This document shows positions 1 to 7,903 of a DNA stretch of 64,000 bases, piece after piece. The notes beneath the pieces are model-generated. The model did not search any database. It was not told the DNA's origin and saw only the letters and a program-made list of their open reading frames with translations. This DNA is from Vibrio porteresiae DSM 19223. GTDB lineage: Bacteria; Pseudomonadota; Gammaproteobacteria; Enterobacterales; Vibrionaceae. The stretch covers positions 434,001 through 498,000 of the forward strand of contig NZ_AP024895.1 of assembly GCF_024347055.1 (NCBI RefSeq), read 5' to 3'. The first letter of the stretch is position 1; each line of letters begins with the position of its first letter. The position numbers and the translations under genes are program-made.

Positions 1-83
1 ATGAAGGGGCACTTTACCAAATTGATGTAGAGCTGGATGGCCAATCATCATCAGTTAAGATCGGTCTTTACGATCATGAGTAA
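1..83 (+). CDS. C-terminal tail of an unidentified protein (5' end outside window)
   Basis: An open frame enters from the left edge (codons in register with base 3) and ends at TAA 81-83, giving about 26 visible residues that end in KIGLYDHE. The frame is followed within 20 bp by a strong hairpin terminator, which supports a real gene end. The composition (alternating hydrophobic/polar residues, VELDG) would fit the last strands of a small PepSY-like periplasmic domain, but the piece is too short to assign and I give no function. Confidence 0.45.
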   Translation, partial: EGALYQIDVELDGQSSSVKIGLYDHE

Positions 84-98
84 TGGTTCACGATGAAC

Positions 99-127
99 AA
101 AAAGAGCATCAAATGATGCTCTTTTTT
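99..127. terminator. Bidirectional rho-independent terminator
   Basis: A perfect 12-bp stem (AAAAAGAGCATC paired with GATGCTCTTTTT) around an AAAT loop, with a T run on one side and an A run on the other. It sits between the rightward gene tail ending at 83 and the leftward gene ending at 141, so it can serve both. Confidence 0.85.
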
Positions 128-140
128 ATGATTCATAAGG

Positions 141-521
141 TTAATGAGCTAGGCAGTGCCATTGGGTTTTACGTTGCCACATCTTTTCATGGAAGTAGTA
201 AACACAAGTGTTAATGCTTGGCTCAATCAGAGCCATGATGCCACCCACCACTAAGCTGCCACTGATGATGTAGGAAACCATGAAGGCAACGTTAAAGTGC
301 ACCAATGCGAAACTCATGGTTTTCCATTGTGGTGTTTGCACTTGTTGGCGACGTTGACTGAAAGTGTTCCACGCCCGTTCATGAAAGTAGAAAGCAACTG
401 TATTTACCATAGGTTCTATCATGGCAATCAAACTACCGAGTAAGATGTCACCAGTCAGTAGATAAGCGACACTCATTGCAACGGTAAAGTGAATTGCGGC
501 AAAGCTTAGAGTCTTTTTCAT
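141..521 (-). CDS. Duplicated DUF2061 small membrane protein
   Basis: A 126-residue membrane protein made of two copies of the same roughly 50-residue unit. Each unit begins with K(T/-)LSFA-like or KTMSFA, has HF(T/N)VA, then two hydrophobic stretches, then (I/L)EP..NT..(Y/F)YFHE..W. This pattern is the DUF2061 domain, whose function is unknown. The frame could start at a GTG at 533, but the ATG at 521 has GGTGG eight bases upstream and places K-K-T-L at the N terminus, so I prefer it. It is leftward, followed by the terminator at 99-127, and separated from the stress protein by 158 bp. Four membrane segments are likely. I do not know a substrate or partner. Confidence 0.75.
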   Translation of the reverse strand: MKKTLSFAAIHFTVAMSVAYLLTGDILLGSLIAMIEPMVNTVAFYFHERAWNTFSQRRQQVQTPQWKTMSFALVHFNVAFMVSYIISGSLVVGGIMALIEPSINTCVYYFHEKMWQRKTQWHCLAH

Positions 522-679
522 TGTGTTATCCACCGAGGTATTCTTAAGTTGCTTATAGTATTGATAACTATTCTCAACTTAGCCAGTGGATTTTATCGAT
601 AGATAGGATAGGTAAAACTTTGGATAAACAACACCGCATCTGTTGCCTAGTGGTCATAAGATGCGGCGTGATGTCGATA

Positions 680-1120
680 TCACAACTCAAGCGGTTTGAC
701 GACCATGACACTGATTGGCGAGAATTCCACAACTTTGCTGGCAACAGAACCTAAAACCACTTTGTCCAGTTTAGAGCGCTTATGACTGGGCATGACGATC
801 AAATCTGCATTGAGTTTTTTCGCGTACTCGATAATGGTGGAGTAGGGTTTGCCTTCTACGACGTAGGTTTGATAAGGCATGGTGCTGGGGACTTGTGTTT
901 GGGCAAACTCCTCTAATTGCTGACTAACATCCGCTTTCATTTTGGCTGCCGCATCTTTTGGGAAATAGGTTGCGACCATCGACATATGAATTCCCGGAAC
1001 CACTGTGAGTAGGTGGAGGGTTGCTTGACTGCGTTCACCAATCCAAGTTGCCTGCTCTACCGCTTTATCACAAAAGCCTTTTTCATTGAGATCCACTGGG
1101 ACGAGAATATTTTTGTACAT
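680..1120 (-). CDS. Universal stress protein, UspA family
   Basis: A 146-residue single-domain Usp protein: it opens with YKNILVPVDL, has the mid-domain VVEGKPYSTIIEYAKK helix (usual form VxxGxPxxxIxxxA), and closes with LIVMPSHKRS...VVLGSVASKVV....SVMVV. Usp proteins are cytoplasmic dimers, and ATP-binding members carry G-x2-G-x9-G(S/T). Here the first two glycines are replaced (PSHK where GSHG is usual) while the final GS is kept, so nucleotide binding is uncertain. GAGGGTCTCT lies just before the ATG. It sits 268 bp downstream of a TAXI solute receptor. Usp proteins are known partners of some TRAP transporters (TeaD of Halomonas), so a link is possible but unproven. Confidence 0.9.
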   Translation of the reverse strand: MYKNILVPVDLNEKGFCDKAVEQATWIGERSQATLHLLTVVPGIHMSMVATYFPKDAAAKMKADVSQQLEEFAQTQVPSTMPYQTYVVEGKPYSTIIEYAKKLNADLIVMPSHKRSKLDKVVLGSVASKVVEFSPISVMVVKPLEL

Positions 1121-1349
1121 AGAGACCCTCTTTGCTGATTATTCAGATGCCTTTGATTGAGTACTATCGAAGTCACCAAATCGATCGATACTGTGGTGCT
1201 TTTGCTGTAACCATAGCGTTAAAGCTAATGTCTGAGCGTGCGCGATGATCGTTTTTGTCTTAACAAGGGCAAGATGATAGGCGCGATGTGATCGTTATCG
1301 ATCGAATCGAAGAGGAGTGAACAGCAAGTGGTGGTTCAGCGTTGCCGTA

Positions 1350-1377
1350 CAGAGGCTCCATCGTGATGGATCCTCTG
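1350..1377 (-). other. Stable hairpin downstream of the TAXI receptor gene
   Basis: CAGAGG and CCTCTG at the ends, then a one-base mismatch and TCCA/TGGA around a short loop, 12 bases beyond the receptor's stop. No T run follows on the minus strand, so it is either a weak terminator or an RNA-stabilising stem rather than a classic rho-independent terminator. Confidence 0.45.
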
Positions 1378-1388
1378 CGCATTACTGG

Positions 1389-2357
1389 TTATTTCAATAA
1401 TCCTGCTTCTTTGTAGTATCTAATCGCACCTGGGTGAAGAGGAATGGATATCCCATCTTTGATCATGTCTTCTTTTTTCAAATTGGCGAAAGCGGGATGT
1501 AACCGTTTAAAGCTATCAAAGTTTTCAAATACTGCTTTCGCTACGTTGTAGGCTACGTCATCGGAAATATCGGAACTAGTGACGAGTGTTGCTGCGACAC
1601 CAAAGCTTTTTACATCTTGATCTGTACCTCGATACATTCCCGCAGGTACGCTGGTGTAAGCGTAATACGGATGAGTTTTAACAATTGTGTCGATTTCAGA
1701 GCCTGTTGCCGGTACTAACTTCGCATCGCATGCCGTGGTTGCTTCTTTAATGGCACCGTTTGGATGACCAATCATATAGATGAAAGCATCGATTTTGTTA
1801 TCACAGAGCGCTTGCGAGCGCTCTGAACCTTTTAACTCTGATGTGAGTTTGAAGCTTTGCGTTGTCCAACCAAATGCATCCATCACAACCTGCATCGTTG
1901 CACGGTCGCCAGAGCCGGGATTACCGATATTCACGCGTTTCCCTGCAAGGTCCTTGACGTTTTTAATACCAGAGTCAGCGCGGGCAATAATGTTAAAGGG
2001 TTCGCTATGAAGAGAGAAAATAGCACGCAGTTTTTTATACGGACCGTGATCTTTGAATTCGCTACTGCCGTTGTAGGCATGGTATTGCCAGTCAGATTGA
2101 ACGATTCCGAAGTCCAATTCGCCAGAGCGGATACTATTGACGTTATAAATTGAGCCATCTGTTGATTCTACAGAGCAACGAATGTTGTGATCTTTACGCT
2201 CTTGATTCACTAATTTACAGATAGCACCACCGGCCGGATAGTAAACACCAGTCACTGAACCAGTGCCAATGGTAATAAATTCTTGCGCACTAACCGAATT
2301 GGTTAAACACACTGCTGCAGCAATGGTTCCTATGTGAACGAGTTTTTGTAATTTCAT
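1389..2357 (-). CDS. TAXI-family TRAP transporter solute-binding protein
   Basis: A 322-residue periplasmic receptor. A signal peptide (MKLQKLVHIG then a hydrophobic run ending NSVSA-QEF) is followed by FITIGTGSVTGVYYPAGGAIC, the diagnostic N-terminal block of the TAXI (TRAP-associated extracytoplasmic immunogenic) family, and later by IVQSDW, VNIGNPGSGDR and AGMYRGT. The frame has a TTG one codon earlier, but the ATG at 2357 has GGAAGGG properly spaced. TAXI receptors hand organic-acid-like solutes to a large fused TRAP permease. In V. cholerae, as I recall it, the equivalent gene beside argR is followed by that permease. Here no permease follows: the next gene is a universal stress protein. 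Confidence 0.9.
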   Translation of the reverse strand: MKLQKLVHIGTIAAAVCLTNSVSAQEFITIGTGSVTGVYYPAGGAICKLVNQERKDHNIRCSVESTDGSIYNVNSIRSGELDFGIVQSDWQYHAYNGSSEFKDHGPYKKLRAIFSLHSEPFNIIARADSGIKNVKDLAGKRVNIGNPGSGDRATMQVVMDAFGWTTQSFKLTSELKGSERSQALCDNKIDAFIYMIGHPNGAIKEATTACDAKLVPATGSEIDTIVKTHPYYAYTSVPAGMYRGTDQDVKSFGVAATLVTSSDISDDVAYNVAKAVFENFDSFKRLHPAFANLKKEDMIKDGISIPLHPGAIRYYKEAGLLK

Positions 2358-2615
2358 CAATCCCTTCCCTTGGCGGTACTTTCATTTGGGTAGAAAAAAC
2401 GGATGCGTTGTTTTCTCCCAAAGAGACCTTTCATCAATAAGTGCATATAACAAATCATACCAACAAATTGGCGGGAAATTATAGGTGTGTAAAATTTGGT
2501 GACAGTAAAGAGAAGGATAAAGCGTAATAAATAGAGCGGATTTTTTATTATCTTATTGATATTTTTAGATTAATTATCAATTAAAAGGTTGCTTATGACA
2601 CAAAATAAATGTGAG
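2358..2615. other. AT-rich intergenic stretch between the TAXI gene and argR
   Basis: About 260 bp of AT-rich DNA with no coding frame. It must carry the TAXI gene's promoter on the minus strand. I see no convincing -35/-10 pair or operator in it. Its right end is the argR terminator. Confidence 0.6.
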
Positions 2616-2651
2616 AAAAATCACGCACAGCTATCTTAATAGTGTGCGTGA
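2616..2651 (-). terminator. argR terminator
   Basis: A perfect 9-bp stem (TCACGCACA / TGTGCGTGA) with a 13-base loop, followed on the minus strand by TTTTT at 2620-2616. It begins 16 bp past the argR stop. Confidence 0.85.
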
Positions 2652-2667
2652 AAAATCAATAAGTTAA

Positions 2668-3138
2668 TTAGCCGTTGTACTCGAACAGCTCACAAACAGA
2701 AAGGTACAGTTGTCGGGTAGTAATTGGCATGGTTGGAGTGATAAAAATCGTATCATCGCCAGCAACAACGCCCAGAATGCCTTCTGATTTACCAAGGGAA
2801 TCAAGTAATCGAGCGATCAATTGTGCAGCGCCAGGGCCTGTATGAATGACGACTAATGCGGCGTTGTGGTCGATATCTAATACCAATTCACGCAGTGAAC
2901 TTGATACTGTTGGAACCCCTAGTTCTGCTGGCAAGCAGTACACCATTTCCATTTTGGCATTACGTGTACGTACCGCGCCGAATTTGGTCAGCATGCGTGA
3001 TACTTTAGATTGGTTGATATTATCAAACCCCTCGTTTTTTAACGCATCAACGATGTCGCCTTGAGAGCCAAAACGCTCTTCTTTCAATAAAGCTTTAAAA
3101 GCACGAACTAGATTATCTTGCTTGTCTATATTGCGCAT
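2668..3138 (-). CDS. argR: Arginine repressor ArgR
   Basis: 156 residues, the usual length. The N-terminal winged helix-turn-helix (about residues 1-75) carries SQGDIVDALKNEGF and the recognition-helix block NQSKVSRMLTKFGAVRTRN. The C-terminal domain carries HTGPGAAQLIARLLD and GVVAGDDTIFI, which form the arginine-binding hexamer core (the GDD acidic pair contacts the ligand's guanidino group in the family). ArgR with arginine represses arginine biosynthesis and controls uptake by binding 18-bp ARG boxes in pairs. It is divergent from mdh across 334 bp, the arrangement usual in Vibrio and enterics. Its own terminator follows at 2616-2651. Confidence 0.97.
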   Translation of the reverse strand: MRNIDKQDNLVRAFKALLKEERFGSQGDIVDALKNEGFDNINQSKVSRMLTKFGAVRTRNAKMEMVYCLPAELGVPTVSSSLRELVLDIDHNAALVVIHTGPGAAQLIARLLDSLGKSEGILGVVAGDDTIFITPTMPITTRQLYLSVCELFEYNG

Positions 3139-3171
3139 GTTTCTTCTTTTATTCAGTTAGGGTCAACAATT

Positions 3172-3189
3172 ACTGCATATTTTCGCATA
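3172..3189. promoter_or_regulatory. Possible ARG box upstream of argR
   Basis: ACTGCATATTTTCGCATA, 34 bp before the argR start, fits the ARG-box pattern TG-M-AT-(W4)-AT-K-CA with two mismatches. ARG boxes normally come in pairs 2-3 bp apart. The adjacent right-hand sequence (TATGCATGATTCGCCA) matches poorly, so this is a weak call that fits known ArgR autoregulation. Confidence 0.35.
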
Positions 3190-3370
3190 GATATGCATGA
3201 TTCGCCAAGTTATTCAATAAAAGTGTCAGAAAGGTCACTTAAACACACAAAAAATACCATCTTTGAGCTATTCTCACTTGAGGTTTGGCGCATTATTCCC
3301 ATAATAACGCCCCCTTTAAGTGCAAGTAGTTGGTCATGTATTGAGCAACCTCTCAAAAGTAAAAGTTAAA

Positions 3371-3400
3371 TTCTTGTAACGAAAATGTGATTACTATAAT
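3371..3400 (+). promoter_or_regulatory. Putative mdh promoter
   Basis: A perfect -10 TATAAT at 3395-3400, with TTCTTG 18 bp upstream as the -35, about 70 bp before the mdh start. The rest of the 3190-3370 spacer is AT-rich and non-coding; I see no further operator in it. Confidence 0.55.
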
Positions 3401-3472
3401 TGCACAGAAGTTAGCTCCACATACCCTACTGAACACATATATAAGAGACCAGAAGTCTCAAGGAGAATTCGA

Positions 3473-4411
3473 ATGAAAGTCGCTGTTATTGGTGCCGCTG
3501 GTGGTATCGGTCAAGCCCTTGCATTGTTGCTCAAGAATCGTCTGCCTGCTGGATCTGATCTTGCTCTGTACGATATCGCTCCCGTGACTCCCGGTGTTGC
3601 CGCGGATTTAAGTCACATCCCGACCCCTGTTTCGATCAAAGGCTACGCAGGTGAAGATCCTACGCCAGCTTTAGAAGGAGCAGATGTTGTGTTGATCTCT
3701 GCTGGTGTTGCTCGCAAACCTGGTATGGATCGTGCGGATCTTTTTAATGTCAACGCCGGCATCGTAAAATCGATTGCTGAAAAGGTTGCTCATAGCTGTC
3801 CTAAAGCGTGTGTGGGGCTAATTACTAACCCTGTGAACACCACTGTGCCTATCTTCGCTGAAGTGATGAAAAAGGCGGGTGTTTACGATAAACGTAAACT
3901 GTTTGGTGTAACGACGCTGGATGTCATTCGTGCTGAAACATTTGTTGCTGGTTTAAAAGGTAAAGACCCTAGTGGTGTGAGAGTGCCTGTTATCGGTGGG
4001 CATTCGGGTGTGACTATTTTGCCTCTTCTCTCCCAAGTTGCAGGTGTGAGCTTCTCGGATGAAGAAGTGGAAGCACTGACAAAACGTATCCAAAATGCGG
4101 GTACTGAAGTGGTTGAAGCGAAAGCGGGTGGGGGTTCTGCGACCTTATCAATGGGTCAAGCTGCGTGTCGCTTCGGTTTGTCTCTCGTTAAAGCAATCCA
4201 AGGTGAGAAAGGTATTTTGGAATACGCTTACGTAGATGGTAGTAGTCGTCATGCGCCATTCTTCGCTCAACCTATCATTTTGGGTAAAGAGGGGCTAGAG
4301 GAAGTGCTCGACTACGGTAAGCTCAGTGCTTACGAACAATCAGCATTAGAAGGTATGTTGGATACGCTTAATAAAGATATTCAACAAGGTGTTGAGTTTG
4401 CCAATAAATAG
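3473..4411 (+). CDS. mdh: NAD-dependent malate dehydrogenase
   Basis: 312 residues, exactly the E. coli length. It oxidises malate to oxaloacetate with NAD in the TCA cycle. The Rossmann motif GAAGGIG is at 7-13. The substrate arginines R81 and R87 (VARKPGMDRADL), D150 and R153 (LDVIRAE) and the catalytic H177 (GGHSG) are all in place. AAGGAGAATTCG directly precedes the ATG. It is a single-gene unit with its own promoter and a strong terminator at 4455-4482. Confidence 0.98.
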   Translation: MKVAVIGAAGGIGQALALLLKNRLPAGSDLALYDIAPVTPGVAADLSHIPTPVSIKGYAGEDPTPALEGADVVLISAGVARKPGMDRADLFNVNAGIVKSIAEKVAHSCPKACVGLITNPVNTTVPIFAEVMKKAGVYDKRKLFGVTTLDVIRAETFVAGLKGKDPSGVRVPVIGGHSGVTILPLLSQVAGVSFSDEEVEALTKRIQNAGTEVVEAKAGGGSATLSMGQAACRFGLSLVKAIQGEKGILEYAYVDGSSRHAPFFAQPIILGKEGLEEVLDYGKLSAYEQSALEGMLDTLNKDIQQGVEFANK

Positions 4412-4454
4412 CCATCTGTAACTTCCAGCGATTTTTTCTGGGACGAAAGAGAGT

Positions 4455-4482
4455 AAAAGCCGGCGTTTTACGTCGGCTTTTT
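4455..4482 (+). terminator. mdh terminator
   Basis: AAAAGCCGGCG / CGTCGGCTTTT stem with a TTTTA loop and a closing T run. The flanking A run means it may also help end leftward ispB transcription, whose stop is at 4519. Confidence 0.8.
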
Positions 4483-4518
4483 ACATTTTGGAGATCAGCA
4501 AATCATGCTAGGCAGAAC

Positions 4519-5490
4519 TTACTTGGTGCGATTAACCGCCATGTGAGCCAATGTAATCAATGCTTCTTTATATTGACTCTCTGGAATCACCGCGAGTTCA
4601 GCAATAGCTTTGTCAGCTTCTTGCTGCGCTTTTTCGATCGTGTAACGTAACGATCCCGCTTGATCCATGGCTTCAAGGATCTCAGCAAGACGATCCATGC
4701 CGTTGGCGTGTTCGATCGCATCGCGGATCATTGCTTCTTGCTCCGGATTGCCATTACGCATCGCATGTAGCAGTGGCAAAGTTGGTTTGCCTTCTGCAAG
4801 ATCGTCACCCACGTTTTTGCCCATCTCTTTGCCGTCAGAGGTGTAGTCCATCACATCATCGATAAGTTGGAATGCTGTCCCCAAATAGCGACCGTAGTTT
4901 TGCATCGCAACTTCAATCTCTTTTGGCGCTTCGATAAGTAGGGCACCAATTTGGGTTGCAGCTTCAAACAGACGTGCTGTTTTGGAGTAGATGACCTGCA
5001 TGTAGCTTTCTTCGGTGGTATCAGGGTCGTTACAGTTCATCAACTGCTGTACTTCACCTTCGGCAATAACGTTCACTGCATCGCTCATGACGGTCAAAAT
5101 TGGCATTGAGCCGAGTTGAGTCATCATTTGGAAAGAGCGAGTGTAGATATAATCACCGACTAACACGCTCGCAGCGTTGCCAAAAGCAGCATTGGCTGTC
5201 TCTCTACCACGACGCATATCTGACTCATCGACAACGTCATCATGCAGCAAAGTTGCTGTATGAATAAATTCGATAAATGCCGCAGCAAGAGTATGTTTTT
5301 CGCCCTCATAACCGAGTGCTTTTGCCGATAATATCGCCAAAAGTGGACGTAGGCGTTTGCCACCACTGCTAACGATATAAAACCCTAGTTGGTTGATGAG
5401 GGATACATCTGAGTTTAGTTGCGCTTGAATTGTTTCATTCACTTTTGCCATGTCGTTGGCAGTAAGCGCTTGGATAGCTTTAAAATCCAT
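4519..5490 (-). CDS. ispB: Octaprenyl diphosphate synthase IspB
   Basis: 323 residues, identical in length to E. coli IspB. This trans-prenyltransferase extends farnesyl diphosphate to the C40 side chain of ubiquinone and menaquinone. GGKRLRP (43-49) binds isopentenyl diphosphate. The first aspartate-rich motif DDVVD is at 84-88 and the second, DDVMD, at 211-215, so both Mg-binding sites are intact. The open frame runs 50 codons further upstream, but that extension is low-complexity and not family-like. MDFKAIQAL at 5490 is the family N terminus, with CGGA a few bases before it. It is divergent from rplU-rpmA, the conserved arrangement. Confidence 0.96.
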   Translation of the reverse strand: MDFKAIQALTANDMAKVNETIQAQLNSDVSLINQLGFYIVSSGGKRLRPLLAILSAKALGYEGEKHTLAAAFIEFIHTATLLHDDVVDESDMRRGRETANAAFGNAASVLVGDYIYTRSFQMMTQLGSMPILTVMSDAVNVIAEGEVQQLMNCNDPDTTEESYMQVIYSKTARLFEAATQIGALLIEAPKEIEVAMQNYGRYLGTAFQLIDDVMDYTSDGKEMGKNVGDDLAEGKPTLPLLHAMRNGNPEQEAMIRDAIEHANGMDRLAEILEAMDQAGSLRYTIEKAQQEADKAIAELAVIPESQYKEALITLAHMAVNRTK

Positions 5491-5647
5491 TATAAATCCG
5501 GCTGAAGTTAGAGCCTTTATGGCGTTTTGATCTTCGATAATTATTGAATAATACACTAAAAAACATTGATAAATACATGGTAGAAAGGCATGATTGCGCC
5601 ACTTTTCTTTGGCGATTAGCTTTTCGCCAATTTTTTTCAAATATGGC

Positions 5648-5676
5648 TTGTCATGGGGACGTCATTCGCGTAGAAT
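5648..5676 (+). promoter_or_regulatory. rplU-rpmA promoter
   Basis: TTGTCA at 5648-5653, a 17-bp spacer and TAGAAT at 5671-5676: a near-consensus sigma-70 promoter. It leaves an 80-base leader before rplU, where autoregulatory L21 leader structures occur in related bacteria. Confidence 0.7.
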
Positions 5677-5762
5677 CTGCGCCCTATTGATGATTAGTTT
5701 AGCGCACACCCAAAATGCACAAAATGTACGCATACGGCTGTGCGGAAAGAGCGGAGTAAAAT

Positions 5763-6074
5763 ATGTACGCTGTTTTCCAATCTGGTGGTAAACAACACCG
5801 TGTAAGCGAAGGTCAAACCCTTCGTTTAGAAAAATTAGACGTTGAAACTGGCGCAACTATCGAATTCGATAAAGTGCTTCTAGTTGCAAACGGCGAAGAA
5901 ATTAAAGTTGGTGCTCCTCTTGTAGAGGGCGGTAAAGTTGTAGCAGAAGTTGTACAACACGGTCGTGGCGATAAAATTAAAATCGTTAAGTTCCGTCGTC
6001 GTAAACACTCTCGCAAACAACAAGGTCACCGTCAGTGGTTCACAGAAGTGAAAATCACTGGTATTAACGCTTAA
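5763..6074 (+). CDS. rplU: 50S ribosomal protein L21
   Basis: 103 residues, the usual length. It starts MYAVFQSGGKQHRVSEGQ (the family signature) and ends with the basic loop KFRRRKHSRKQQGHRQWFTEVKI. It binds 23S rRNA in the large subunit. GCGGAG precedes the start. It is followed 20 bp later by rpmA, the standard L21-L27 pair. Confidence 0.98.
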   Translation: MYAVFQSGGKQHRVSEGQTLRLEKLDVETGATIEFDKVLLVANGEEIKVGAPLVEGGKVVAEVVQHGRGDKIKIVKFRRRKHSRKQQGHRQWFTEVKITGINA

Positions 6075-6094
6075 GTTATTAGGAGAGTCTAACA

Positions 6095-6352
6095 ATGGCA
6101 CACAAAAAAGCTGGTGGTTCTACTCGTAACGGCCGCGATTCTGAAAGTAAACGCCTAGGTGTTAAACGTTTCGGTGGTGAATCTGTTCTTGCAGGTAACA
6201 TCATCGTGCGCCAACGTGGTACTAAATTCCACGCTGGTACTAACGTTGGTATCGGTAAAGACCACACTCTATTCGCTCTTGCTGAAGGCAAAGTGAAATT
6301 CGAAGTGAAAGGTCCTAAAAACCGTAAATTCGTTAGCATCGAAGCTGAATAA
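6095..6352 (+). CDS. rpmA: 50S ribosomal protein L27
   Basis: 85 residues. It starts MAHKKAGGSTRNGRDSESK, the form in which the N terminus reaches the peptidyl-transferase centre without proteolytic trimming. GVKRFGGE and NIIVRQRGTKFH are the family core. TAGGAGAG lies upstream. Co-transcribed with rplU and closed by the terminator at 6374-6402. Confidence 0.98.
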   Translation: MAHKKAGGSTRNGRDSESKRLGVKRFGGESVLAGNIIVRQRGTKFHAGTNVGIGKDHTLFALAEGKVKFEVKGPKNRKFVSIEAE

Positions 6353-6373
6353 GTTTAGTTTCTAGATGAATCC

Positions 6374-6402
6374 AAAAGCCCTGCCGTTAGGTGGGGTTTT
6401 TT
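6374..6402 (+). terminator. rplU-rpmA terminator
   Basis: GCCCTGCC GTTA GGTGGGG stem (two G-T pairs) followed by TTTTTT, 22 bp past the rpmA stop. Confidence 0.8.
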
Positions 6403-6487
6403 ATTTATCTAAGGTACAGAAAGCGTAGAGCTCATACCAAGATACTCACGAGAGAGTAGCTTGTTATCTGTTCCAAAGCGAAGGGGT

Positions 6488-6517
6488 GTGTCATGGCGCG
6501 CCGGCTTCTGCTAAAAT
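6488..6517 (+). promoter_or_regulatory. Putative obgE promoter
   Basis: An extended -10, TGC-TAAAAT, ending at 6517, with GTGTCA about 18 bp upstream as a poor -35. It lies 52 bp before obgE and after the rpmA terminator, so obgE can be transcribed separately. Confidence 0.45.
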
Positions 6518-6569
6518 TTATATCATTCTCAGTAAATGATGTTGCAACGCAAATAATGCGGAGTAAAAG

Positions 6570-7742
6570 ATGAAATTCGTTGATGAAGCGGTAGTGAAGG
6601 TTCAGGCTGGTGATGGCGGCAACGGTGTTGTTAGCTTCTGGCGTGAAAAATTTGTTACCAAAGGTGGCCCAGATGGTGGCGACGGTGGTGACGGCGGCGA
6701 TATTTATATCGAAGCAGATGAAAACCTGAATACCCTTATCGATTACCGTTTTCAGCGCTTCTATGAAGCTGAACGCGGCCAAAATGGTGGTGGCGGCAAC
6801 TGTACTGGTAAACGCGGTAAAGATAAGGTTATGCGCGTTCCTGTTGGTACACGTGCTGTTGATATCCATACTAATGAAGTCGTTGGCGAAGTAGCTGAGC
6901 ACGGTAAACGTGTAATGGTTGCTAAAGGCGGCTGGCATGGTTTGGGTAATACGCGTTTTAAATCCTCTGTAAACCGTGCTCCTCGTCAAAAGACGATGGG
7001 TACTAAAGGTGAAATGCGCGAGCTACGCTTAGAGCTATTGCTTCTAGCTGACGTGGGTATGTTAGGTTTACCAAACGCTGGTAAATCAACCTTTATTCGT
7101 GCTGTATCAGCAGCGAAACCAAAGGTTGCTGACTATCCATTTACCACTCTAGTTCCTAGCTTGGGTGTAGTGAGTGTCGTTCCAGAGAAAAGCTTTGTTG
7201 TCGCTGATATTCCTGGACTGATCGAAGGTGCAGCTGATGGTGCTGGTTTAGGTATTCGTTTCTTGAAACACCTTGAACGTTGCCGTGTATTGCTACACAT
7301 GATCGATATTATGCCTGTTGATCAAAGCGATCCTGCACAAAATGCTTTAACCATCCTTGATGAGCTAGAGCAGTACAGCGAAAAGCTAGCAAACAAACCA
7401 CGTTGGTTGGTATTCAACAAAGTTGACCTTATGTCTGAAGAAGACGCGCAAGAGGTTATCCAAGATGTGTTGGATGCATTAGGTTGGGAAGATGATTACT
7501 TCACGATCTCTGCGATCAATCGTCAAGGTACGAAAGATCTCTGCATGAAGCTGGCTGACTTTATGGAATCTATGCCTCGTGAAAAAGAAGAGATCTCCGA
7601 AGAGCAGCGTGTCGAATTCATGTGGGATGACTACCACAAAACTGCTATGGCAGGTGATGACGTTGTTACCGAAGATGATTGGGACGATGAAGATTGGGAT
7701 GACGAAGAAGATGACGGTCACGTTATCTATGTTCGTGAATAA
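6570..7742 (+). CDS. obgE: Obg GTPase (CgtA)
   Basis: 390 residues. The glycine-rich Obg fold occupies residues 1-158 (GGPDGGDGGDGGD at 32-44 and GQNGGGGNCTGKRG). The G domain follows, with G1 GLPNAGKST at 166-174, G3 DIPG at 213-216 and G4 NKVD at 283-286. The C terminus is very acidic (DDWDDEDWDDEEDD). Obg is an essential large-subunit assembly factor that also binds ppGpp. GCGGAG before the ATG supports the start. Downstream of rplU-rpmA as in most bacteria, with terminators on both sides. Confidence 0.97.
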   Translation: MKFVDEAVVKVQAGDGGNGVVSFWREKFVTKGGPDGGDGGDGGDIYIEADENLNTLIDYRFQRFYEAERGQNGGGGNCTGKRGKDKVMRVPVGTRAVDIHTNEVVGEVAEHGKRVMVAKGGWHGLGNTRFKSSVNRAPRQKTMGTKGEMRELRLELLLLADVGMLGLPNAGKSTFIRAVSAAKPKVADYPFTTLVPSLGVVSVVPEKSFVVADIPGLIEGAADGAGLGIRFLKHLERCRVLLHMIDIMPVDQSDPAQNALTILDELEQYSEKLANKPRWLVFNKVDLMSEEDAQEVIQDVLDALGWEDDYFTISAINRQGTKDLCMKLADFMESMPREKEEISEEQRVEFMWDDYHKTAMAGDDVVTEDDWDDEDWDDEEDDGHVIYVRE

Positions 7743-7763
7743 TCACTGATCTAAACTTTGAAG

Positions 7764-7790
7764 AGCCGCAATAGTTATTGCGGCTTTTTT
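7764..7790 (+). terminator. obgE terminator
   Basis: A perfect stem AGCCGCAATA / TATTGCGGCT with a GT loop and TTTTTT. Confidence 0.88.
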
Positions 7791-7903
7791 ATGTCTAAAT
7801 CAAAGGAAATGAATTTGACGTTATTACGATATGTTTTGATTGATAAATCTTATGTATTATCAGCATATCAATGTCATTAAGCGTATTGGTTAGGAAAGGA
7901 ATC

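Noticed and set aside
1780..2158. Overlapping frames of 75-98 codons inside the TAXI gene
   Set aside because: Shadow frames of a well-supported gene, with no ribosome sites.
3118..3369. An 83-codon rightward frame between argR and mdh
   Set aside because: It overlaps the argR start region, has no ribosome site or family similarity, and lies in promoter DNA.
5491..5640. N-terminal extension of ispB by 50 residues
   Set aside because: The extension is unlike the family; the internal ATG gives the exact E. coli length.
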